Of a stretch of 64,000 bases of DNA, positions 25,393 to 32,338 are shown in pieces; position 1 is the first letter of the stretch; each line of letters begins with the position of its first letter. Source of the DNA: Microbacterium aurantiacum (GTDB lineage: Bacteria > Actinomycetota > Actinomycetes > Actinomycetales > Microbacteriaceae); NCBI RefSeq assembly GCF_002872075.1, contig NZ_PGGU01000018.1, positions 20,237-84,236 on the forward strand, in the 5' to 3' direction. The translations under genes were made by a program, and so were the position numbers. The notes beneath the pieces are model-generated. The model was given only the letters and a program-made list of their open reading frames with translations. It did not search any database and was not told where the DNA came from.

Positions 25393-26394
25393 ATGCGCTC
25401 GGCGTGGGACAGTTCTGCGGTGCGTTTCGGTCGAGAACTCCCGCGTCAGCTCGGCGACGTCTTCCACGTCGCCGAGGCCCGCGATGCCGGAGTGAACCGC
25501 GGACGCCTGAGCCGCAATGACCTGGAGCGCCCGTTCCACGGGGTGCGCGCGCTCCGGCAGGCGGATGCCGTCGATGTCGACGATCCGTTCGGACGCCAGG
25601 CCGAGTGGCGCCGCCGCCGGGCACTCGCATACGCCCCTCGACTGCGTCCCGGGCAGTTCTTCTCGCATGAGACGGCCGCTGCGCTCTGGCACGCACCGCT
25701 CCCCCTCGCATGGACGGGATCGAGGATCGCGCACGGTCGCGAGCTTCCCGTCCATGTCAGTGTCTTCGATGACGCACCGCTGGTCCGCACGCCCGGAGTG
25801 GTGGCGCATCGCGCCCGACGGAAGACATCGTCTCTCACCGAGATCGACGGGTTCCCGGTCACGACCGCCGCAGGAGCATGGGCGAGCCTCGGATCCCTTC
25901 CGCTCGTGGATCTCGTCGCGCTCGGCGACTACTTCTGTCGCGTGTGGCGCGCCGGGCCAGGACGACCGAACGTCGGGATGCCGCCGATCGCAACACTCGG
26001 CGACCTGCGCACGACGATCGCGTCCGGTCGTCGAGTCGGCATCCGTCGGCTGCGAGAAGCCGTCGAGCTGATCCGCGAGGACTCGTGGTCTCCCCGCGAG
26101 TCGGCCGTCCGCTGCCACCTCGTGCTCTCGGGGCTGCCCGAGCCCGAACTGAACCACGACGTGTTCGACGATCGTGGCAGGTTCCTCGGCTGCGTCGACC
26201 TCGCGTATCCATCGCGGAAGGTCGCCATCGAGTATCACGGGATGCTGCACCAACAGCGCTACGCGGCCGATGTCGAACGCATCGCCGCCCTCCGCGCCGC
26301 CGGTTGGACCGTCATCGAGGTGACGTCGGCGCTGTTCACCGCGCCGGACGAGCTCGTCGCCCGCGTCCGCGCGGCACTCCGCCAGTCGTCGTGA
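25393..26394 (+). CDS. DUF559-like protein (restriction-endonuclease fold) with AbiEi-like N-terminus
   Basis: Protein of 333 residues of a type common in Microbacteriaceae but with no assigned function. The N-terminal half (GVNRGRLSRNDL...FHGVRAL, then FFSHETAAALWHAPLP) resembles the AbiEi-type winged-helix/antitoxin architecture. The last 90 residues form a Vsr/DUF559-like nuclease fold: E97-like helix, CVDLAYPSRKVAIEYHG with the D...E.H motif, and a final GWTVIEVTSALF. ATG 25393 follows CGGAG by 5 nt. It is bracketed by two inverted copies of the hairpin repeat family, 28 nt before the start and 2 nt after the stop. No toxin partner is adjacent. Confidence 0.8.
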   Translation: MRSAWDSSAVRFGRELPRQLGDVFHVAEARDAGVNRGRLSRNDLERPFHGVRALRQADAVDVDDPFGRQAEWRRRRALAYAPRLRPGQFFSHETAAALWHAPLPLAWTGSRIAHGRELPVHVSVFDDAPLVRTPGVVAHRARRKTSSLTEIDGFPVTTAAGAWASLGSLPLVDLVALGDYFCRVWRAGPGRPNVGMPPIATLGDLRTTIASGRRVGIRRLREAVELIREDSWSPRESAVRCHLVLSGLPEPELNHDVFDDRGRFLGCVDLAYPSRKVAIEYHGMLHQQRYAADVERIAALRAAGWTVIEVTSALFTAPDELVARVRAALRQSS

Positions 26395-26396
26395 CA

Positions 26397-26457
26397 GTTC
26401 CGGTCGCGAAAATGCCCGGTATCCGTGAGGAATACCGGGACATTTTGCGACGGGAAC
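26397..26457. repeat. Hairpin repeat family, copy 2
   Basis: Palindromic element between convergent genes. Its left side GTTCCGGTCGCGAAAATG is the reverse complement of the inner side of copy 1: over 28 bases (25338-25365 against 26397-26424) only one position differs, so the DUF559-like gene sits inside an inverted repeat. It also serves as a plausible bidirectional terminator. Confidence 0.9.
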
Positions 26458-26495
26458 AGGGCTCGAGAGCAGGGGCTCGGGAGCAGGGGCGCCAC

Positions 26496-27338
26496 TCAGC
26501 CCTTGAGGCCGGAGTGGGCCAGGCCCTCGACGAACTGACGCTGAGCCACGATGAACACGACCAGCATCGGCACCACGGTCATGGTCGCCGCGGCGAGCTG
26601 CGTGTTCCACATCTGTCCGCCATACGCATCCGTGAAGCGGGTGAGCGCCTGCGGAAGGGTGAACAGCTCCGGAGAGGTGAGGTACACGGTCGGTTCGAGA
26701 TACAGGTTCCAGGAGGAGAGGAAGGTGAGGATGGCGACGGCCGACAGCGCCGGCTTCGACAGCGGCAGGCTGATCCGCCACCAGATCGCCGGTCTGCCCA
26801 GACCGTCGATGCGGGCGGCCTCTTCCAGCTCCACAGGCAGTGACAGGAAGAACTGCCGCATGATGAACGTCGCCAGGACGCACGGTGCCGCGAACGCCGT
26901 GACGAGGATCAGCGGCCAGTGGGTGTTGATCATCCCCCATTGCTTGAACATCTGGAACAGCGGAACGATCGTCACCTCGCCGGGGACGAGCAGCCCGACC
27001 AGCACCACGAGGAACAGCGCGTTCGCACCGGGGAAGCGGATGCGGGCGAAGGCGTAGCCTGCCAGACTCGCGACCGCCATCACGATCGCCGTCACGAGCA
27101 CGGCGATGTACACGCTGTTGAAGTACTGCTGCGCGAACGGCTGGAACGTGAACGCCTCGACGTAGGCGTCGATCGTCGGGTTCTCCGCGAACAGCGCGGG
27201 CGGCGACCGGAAGATCTCGGCGAGCGGCTTGAACGAAGAGGTGATCATCCAGATCGTCGGCACGGCGAATGGCACGGCCAGGACGATCAGCGCGGCGATC
27301 AGGATCACCCGGCGGATGCGGTGGCTCTCACTCCTCAT
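26496..27338 (-). CDS. Carbohydrate ABC permease (MalG-like)
   Basis: CUT1 permease of 280 residues with six hydrophobic segments and an EAA loop (EEAARIDGLGRPAIWWRISLP) in the second half. Its ATG at 27338 overlaps the end of the partner permease by 11 nt. It is the last gene of a five-gene minus-strand operon headed by a LacI regulator. Confidence 0.93.
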   Translation of the reverse strand: MRSESHRIRRVILIAALIVLAVPFAVPTIWMITSSFKPLAEIFRSPPALFAENPTIDAYVEAFTFQPFAQQYFNSVYIAVLVTAIVMAVASLAGYAFARIRFPGANALFLVVLVGLLVPGEVTIVPLFQMFKQWGMINTHWPLILVTAFAAPCVLATFIMRQFFLSLPVELEEAARIDGLGRPAIWWRISLPLSKPALSAVAILTFLSSWNLYLEPTVYLTSPELFTLPQALTRFTDAYGGQMWNTQLAAATMTVVPMLVVFIVAQRQFVEGLAHSGLKG

Positions 27339-28278
27339 AGAACACCCACTTGCGTCGCAGCTGCCATTGCAGCATGGTGAGCAGCATCACGAACGTCAGC
27401 AGCATGAGCGCGAGGGTCGACCCGTAGCCGATGTCGTTGAACTCGAACGCCTGCTGGTACAGGTAGTAGACGAGCACGGTGGTCGACAGGCCCGGACCGC
27501 CTCCCGTGAGCACGGCCACGTTGGCGAACGCCTGCAGCGCGCCGACGATGGTGATGACAGCCGTGAGCATCAGCGTCGGCGAGATCAGCGGCAGCGTGAT
27601 CCGGAAGAAGATCCTCCCGGCCCCCGCGCCGTCGATGCGCGCGGCCTCGTAGAGCTCGGACGGCACACCCTGCAGAGCGGCGAGGAAGAGCACCATGTTC
27701 ACTCCGACGCTGCGGATGACCTGGGTCACGACGACCGCCATCATCGCGGTGTCGCCGGAGAGCAGCCAGTTCGGTCCGTCGATGCCGACCAGCGCGAGGA
27801 GCGCGTTGATGCCGCCGTTGTCCTGAAGCAGGAAGCCCCAGACCAGCGTCCACGCGACGACCGAGACGATCACCGGCGAGAAGAAGATCGTCCGGAAGAA
27901 GGTCACGCCGCGGAACCGCCGGTTGAGGAGCACGGCCAGCCCGAGGCCCGCCGCGATGTTCAGCACGACGACGCCGAGAGAGAAGATCGCCGTCGCACCG
28001 AGCACCGCCGGCAGCTGAGGGTCCGTCAGCAGAGCGGCATAGTTGTCGCCGCCTACGAACGTCAGCTCTCCGCGGAAGATGTTCCACTCGTTGAGGCTGT
28101 ACCAGACGCCCAGTCCCACCGGCACGAGCACGAACAGCACGACGCCGGCCAGCTGCGGGGCGATGAAGAGATATCCGGTGAGGTGATCGCGCCGCCGCGT
28201 CGTCCAGAACGGGCGGTGCCGGTCCCGGGGCGCCTCAGCGCTCCGGGACCCGACCACGACCGTGTCGACCACGGTCAC
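27328..28278 (-). CDS. Carbohydrate ABC permease (MalF-like)
   Basis: CUT1 permease of 316 residues with a polar N-terminus of about 35 residues, six hydrophobic segments and the EAA loop YEAARIDGAGAGRIFFRITLP. The GTG start at 28278 overlaps the binding-protein stop (GTGA), which indicates coupled translation. A longer upstream frame lies within the binding-protein gene and is rejected. Confidence 0.9.
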   Translation of the reverse strand: MTVVDTVVVGSRSAEAPRDRHRPFWTTRRRDHLTGYLFIAPQLAGVVLFVLVPVGLGVWYSLNEWNIFRGELTFVGGDNYAALLTDPQLPAVLGATAIFSLGVVVLNIAAGLGLAVLLNRRFRGVTFFRTIFFSPVIVSVVAWTLVWGFLLQDNGGINALLALVGIDGPNWLLSGDTAMMAVVVTQVIRSVGVNMVLFLAALQGVPSELYEAARIDGAGAGRIFFRITLPLISPTLMLTAVITIVGALQAFANVAVLTGGGPGLSTTVLVYYLYQQAFEFNDIGYGSTLALMLLTFVMLLTMLQWQLRRKWVFYEE

Positions 28279-29549
28279 TTCGACAACAGCGGTTCGATGG
28301 CCTCGCAGGTCGCACCCAGCACGGCCTCGATATCGGCATCCGCCACCCACATCGCATCCAGCGCGGTCTTGCCCGCCGCCTTGATCTCCGCGGGGCTCGT
28401 GTGGTTCGGCAGCGTCACCGCATCCGGGAGCTGGTCGATGACCACGCTCTGAAGCTGATCGGCCGTGAGCTTCGGGTTGTTCTCGGCGAGCTTCTCACCT
28501 GTGAGCAGCGACTCGCGGGGCGGCGGGAAGTACTGGGCGAGCTTCGCGGCGTTCTCCGGGTTCGTGAGGAATGCGAGGAAGTCGGTCGCCTCCTGCACGT
28601 GCGAGCTCGTGGCGAGCACGCCGACTCCGGCCTGGCCGATCACGGAGTACTCTCCCTCGGGCCCGTCCGGCAGCGGGATGACGTCGTAGGCGAAGGAGCC
28701 GTCGAGCAGCGCCGCGCGCGAGACCTGGGCGACCGTGAAGGCCGCGTCGCCGGCGAAGAAGTCCGCCGTGGTCCCCGGTCCCGGCATCGACTGATCGACG
28801 AAGGCGGCCTCGTGCAGGAAGGTGAAGGCGTCGACCATCTCCGGGCTGTCCAGTGTGCAGGTCTTGCCGTCCGCGCTCCAGGCGCTGGCACCCCAGCCGG
28901 TCCACACCGTTGCGAGCTGACCCCAGTTCGCGTAGTCGAAGTCGCGGATGACGAAGCCGGCCTTGCCGGTGGATTGATGCACCGCGGCGCCGAGCTCGCT
29001 GATCTTCTCCCACGTGACGTCGCCGTCGAGGGCGACTCCGGCCTGACCGAGAAGATCGCTGTTGACGTAGAGCGCGAAGGGCGAGTTCGAGAACGGGTAG
29101 GCGTACAGCTCGTCGTCGACGGCGAACTCGGCTGTGACGCTGCCGAGCAGATCGTCGTAGTCCCATCCCTTGGTGTCCTTCAGCGCATCGGTGAGGGGGA
29201 CGAGCGCATCCGAGGCGATGAGGTCGCGCGACAGGTCGCCCATCCAGGCCAGGTCGGGCGCGTTCCCGCCGGCGATCTGCGTCGTGAGCGTGGTGTTGTA
29301 GTCCGCGAAGGGCAGCGATTCGTAGGTGATCTCACCGATCTCCGGGTGATCGGCCTTGTATGCGGCGGCGATCTCGTCGAACAGTGCGAGCTGGTCCTCG
29401 TTCGAGGTCCACACCGACATGCGCAGGTCCACGCTTCCCGGTGCGGCGGTCGTCTCCACGGGTGTCGGTGCGGATGCTCCGCATCCCGCCAATGCCAGGC
29501 CCAGACCGGCGACCGCGGCCGCCGCACCCAGCTTCTTTGCTGATGACAT
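28275..29549 (-). CDS. ABC sugar-binding lipoprotein
   Basis: CUT1 solute-binding lipoprotein of 424 residues (type-1 extracellular family) with lipobox ALAGC at about residues 19-23. ATG 29549 follows AAGGAAG. It is followed by two permease genes with overlapping ends; no ATPase gene accompanies them. The ligand is unknown. The co-regulated Tat-exported glycosidase at 32339-34948 suggests a product of that enzyme. Confidence 0.92.
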   Translation of the reverse strand: MSSAKKLGAAAAVAGLGLALAGCGASAPTPVETTAAPGSVDLRMSVWTSNEDQLALFDEIAAAYKADHPEIGEITYESLPFADYNTTLTTQIAGGNAPDLAWMGDLSRDLIASDALVPLTDALKDTKGWDYDDLLGSVTAEFAVDDELYAYPFSNSPFALYVNSDLLGQAGVALDGDVTWEKISELGAAVHQSTGKAGFVIRDFDYANWGQLATVWTGWGASAWSADGKTCTLDSPEMVDAFTFLHEAAFVDQSMPGPGTTADFFAGDAAFTVAQVSRAALLDGSFAYDVIPLPDGPEGEYSVIGQAGVGVLATSSHVQEATDFLAFLTNPENAAKLAQYFPPPRESLLTGEKLAENNPKLTADQLQSVVIDQLPDAVTLPNHTSPAEIKAAGKTALDAMWVADADIEAVLGATCEAIEPLLSK

Positions 29550-29563
29550 CTTCCTTCTCTTCT

Positions 29564-31162
29564 CTAGTAGCCGATGATCTCGGGCCAGTGGATCTCGATG
29601 CCCGCCTCGACGAGGCGAGTCTGGAAAGCGACGACGAGTGCCGGGTCGGCGACGACGTCGCCGGGCTCCAGCGCCTCGTCGAGGCAGAAGGCCGCCAGCT
29701 CGCCGGCCGACTCGCCGACGTTCCACTCCACGGGGTGCAGGCGGTAGGCGCCGTTCGTGATGTGCGTGGTGCCGATGTTCTTCGCCGCGGGGAGCAGATT
29801 CCGCATGCGGACCGGCACGAGCGCACCGAGCGGGATCTCGAACGGAGCGCACTCGACGTCGATGTAGTTGTCGCCTCCTGTGGAGGGATGCAAGTCGATG
29901 CGGTACATCCCGACCCCGACCGAGTCCTCGAATGTCGCAGGGCCGCCATGTCCGCGCACCGCCACCGAGATGTCCTGCTCAAGTACGGTTCGCCTGGCCC
30001 TGATCCGGCGGGATTCGCGGATGTAAGGCGCCTGCGCGAAGCCGTCGTCCGTGCCCGCGACATCGGGCCGCAGTCTCAGGCCGGGGAACCCGAAACCGCC
30101 CTCGGGCCGCGGGGCCTCCGTCTGCAGCCAGTAGACGTACGAGCGCGCGAGCTCCTTGGCCGCGTCCAGGTGCGTCGCCGCATCCGCGGTGTCGATCACC
30201 GATCCGTCGAGGTAGTCGAGCATCGGCCAGTTCGCGATCACGACGTCGCTGTCCAGGAACCCGGGGAGGAAGTTCTCCCTGGCGAGGATGCGCCGGAACT
30301 CCCACAGATCGAGATCCCCCGCGTCGGTGCGCTGGTCGGGCGCTCCCCGATCGCGAAGGGGCGGATTGACGTGCATGGTCCGCGTCATCGGCTCGAGCGT
30401 GCGCGGGTTCGGGGCGGTGAAGGACAGCAGCGGGGCACCCCAGAACTCGGGCTGCGCCGCGCGAAATCGGTCGTACTGGGCGGGGCGGTCGATGGTGTGA
30501 TCGGCGCCCTCCTCGTGATCGAAGGCGAAGCACCAGGTGATCGACTGCACGTTCTGGGGGTCGGCCGCCTCGGCGGCGTTCGGCTCGCCGGTCTCCGCCC
30601 GCGATTCGGCGCCGACGACGTACTCGGTGCCGGTCAGCGGAAGGAGGTCCCCCGTCTCGGTGGCGTCGAGCACGAAGGATGCCGAGATCTCGTGCGTGCT
30701 CCCGGCGTGCTCGACGGTGACGGTGGTGACGAGGTCCGCGTCGACGGATGCCGAGACGGGGACTGCCGGCTGCAGCACGGTGAGCCGCCCGCTCGCGCGG
30801 AAGGGCGCGAGCATCGACTCGAGCACCGCCACCGCGACACGCGGCTCGTGGCACAGCCGGCTGACGCGACCGAGCCCCGGGTTGAGTTCACGCGCCGATC
30901 GGGCGCTCTCGGTGAGCGGATAGTTCTGCCGGTAGTACTCGCGGATGCCGTCTCGCAGCGCCCGATACGAGGCCGTGATGCCGAACTGCTCCACCCAGTA
31001 CGACTCGTCCGGGGGGACGATCTGCGATGTGAGCTGTCCGCCGAGCCACACGTACTGCTCGGTGAGCACCACGCGCCGTCCGCGCCGCAGCACCGCGAGC
31101 GCGGCGGCGATGCCGCCCAGCCCGCCACCGACGATGAGGACGTCGGTGTGCATGCGCGTCAC
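29564..31162 (-). CDS. FAD-dependent oxidoreductase
   Basis: Flavoprotein of 532 residues of the FAD_oxidored (PF12831-type) family. The dinucleotide fold is at the N-terminus (VLIVGGGLGGIAAALAV, about residues 8-24), followed by the family motif QYVWLGGQLTSQ. No signal peptide is seen. The GTG start at 31162 overlaps the LacI stop (GTGA). It is sandwiched between a LacI gene and a sugar importer, so it probably oxidises a sugar or sugar derivative, but the substrate is unknown. Confidence 0.88.
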   Translation of the reverse strand: MTRMHTDVLIVGGGLGGIAAALAVLRRGRRVVLTEQYVWLGGQLTSQIVPPDESYWVEQFGITASYRALRDGIREYYRQNYPLTESARSARELNPGLGRVSRLCHEPRVAVAVLESMLAPFRASGRLTVLQPAVPVSASVDADLVTTVTVEHAGSTHEISASFVLDATETGDLLPLTGTEYVVGAESRAETGEPNAAEAADPQNVQSITWCFAFDHEEGADHTIDRPAQYDRFRAAQPEFWGAPLLSFTAPNPRTLEPMTRTMHVNPPLRDRGAPDQRTDAGDLDLWEFRRILARENFLPGFLDSDVVIANWPMLDYLDGSVIDTADAATHLDAAKELARSYVYWLQTEAPRPEGGFGFPGLRLRPDVAGTDDGFAQAPYIRESRRIRARRTVLEQDISVAVRGHGGPATFEDSVGVGMYRIDLHPSTGGDNYIDVECAPFEIPLGALVPVRMRNLLPAAKNIGTTHITNGAYRLHPVEWNVGESAGELAAFCLDEALEPGDVVADPALVVAFQTRLVEAGIEIHWPEIIGY

Positions 31163-32196
31163 CGGCGCACCTCGACGAGAGTGGCGCCGTCGACGAGCTC
31201 CCCGATCAGCAGCACCTGCTTCTGGAGGTCGTCCCGGTCGGACGGGTCGGTGAGGATGATGTCCTGCAGCAGCGACAGCGCGCGCGAGGCCACGGCCTCG
31301 CGGCGCAGGTCGAAGCCGCTGAGCGGCGCCGTTCCGATGAAGTGTCCGGCGACGTCGGCGAGGGCGACGTAGCTGAAGTGGGCCGCCGGCGCGGCATCCC
31401 GGACCGCTGCGGCTGCCGCCTCGGCGAGGAACGAGTCCTCCGTGATCACGGCGGTGACATCGGCGTCGAGGACGCGGCGGGCGATCGCGGTGCGGTCGAG
31501 TCCGCTGACGTCGATCGACGTCACGGCCAGGCGCAGGCCCGACGCCGCCTGGGCGATCCCGGACCGGCGGTCGGCTGCCGCCGGCGCGATGGTTCCATGG
31601 TGCAGGTAGACCGCTCGCTCGTGGCCCAGCTCGTCCAGGCGCCGGATGATCCTGCCGGTGAGGGAGAGGTAGTCGAGCCCCACGTAGGGGACGTCCGGCT
31701 CATCACGGCGGCCGACGGCGACGAACGGGAAGCCCTCCGCGACGAGGCGTGCGAGTTCGGCGCCGTTCATCTGCTGACCGAGGAGGAGGCAGCCGTCGGC
31801 CAGGCGGAACCGGGTGTTCTTGTGGAAGAGGCTGCGTGAGCCGTCGACCAGGGGCGAGGCCGTGAAGAAGAGCAGATCGCAGCTCAGCCGCTCGGCCGCG
31901 CGCTCGATGCCGTTGAGGAGGGGTCCGTAGAAGTCCATGCTCTCCGCGGAGAGGGCAGGCTCATAGGTGAAGATCCCGAGGATCTTGTTGTCGAGGCCGG
32001 CGAGCCGACGGGCCGCAGGATCGGCGACATAGGTGGTCTGCTCGATCGCGCGCAGCACGCGCGCCCTCGTCGCCTCAGGGATGCGGACGTTCGAATAGTC
32101 CCTGTCGTTCAGCACCATCGACACCGTCGCCTGGCTCACCCCGGCGATCTTCGCGATCTCCCGCTGAGTGACTCGCCCGCTCTTGTTCGTCGTCAT
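31159..32196 (-). CDS. LacI-family transcriptional regulator
   Basis: Regulator of 345 residues. The N-terminal HTH with hinge covers about residues 8-65 (TQREIAKIAGVSQATVSMVLN), followed by a periplasmic-binding-like effector domain. ATG 32196 follows AGGAG. It is the first gene of the operon regulator-oxidoreductase-binding protein-permeases and divergent from the glycosidase gene. The operators at 32206-32225 and 32307-32321 fit autoregulation plus control of the hydrolase. Confidence 0.92.
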   Translation of the reverse strand: MTTNKSGRVTQREIAKIAGVSQATVSMVLNDRDYSNVRIPEATRARVLRAIEQTTYVADPAARRLAGLDNKILGIFTYEPALSAESMDFYGPLLNGIERAAERLSCDLLFFTASPLVDGSRSLFHKNTRFRLADGCLLLGQQMNGAELARLVAEGFPFVAVGRRDEPDVPYVGLDYLSLTGRIIRRLDELGHERAVYLHHGTIAPAAADRRSGIAQAASGLRLAVTSIDVSGLDRTAIARRVLDADVTAVITEDSFLAEAAAAAVRDAAPAAHFSYVALADVAGHFIGTAPLSGFDLRREAVASRALSLLQDIILTDPSDRDDLQKQVLLIGELVDGATLVEVRR

Positions 32197-32205
32197 CGAC
32201 CTCTC

Positions 32206-32321
32206 CTGATAGTTCGGATTATCAGAACCCGAGGATGACGATAACAGACTCGAGGGAATCCTTGTCAAACTCTTGTGCAGAACTCGCCATTCGGTGCATA
32301 GTGCTCTGATAATCCCTATCA
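32206..32321. promoter_or_regulatory. Two LacI operators (CTGATAATCC half-sites) and hydrolase promoter
   Basis: Site 1 (32206-32225) is an inverted repeat CTGATA-N8-TATCAG. Site 2 (32307-32321) is TGATA-N5-TATCA. Read in the matching direction both begin CTGATAATCC. A plus-strand promoter with -35 TTGTGC (32273-32278) and -10 CATAGT (32297-32302), 18 bp apart, would start within site 2. Site 1 lies 10 nt before the LacI start codon. Confidence 0.65.
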
Positions 32322-32338
32322 TCATTGGAAGGACGAAG

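Noticed and set aside
25393-26394. Type IV toxin-antitoxin system
   Set aside because: The N-terminus is AbiEi-like but no AbiEii nucleotidyltransferase gene is adjacent, and the C-terminus is a nuclease fold.
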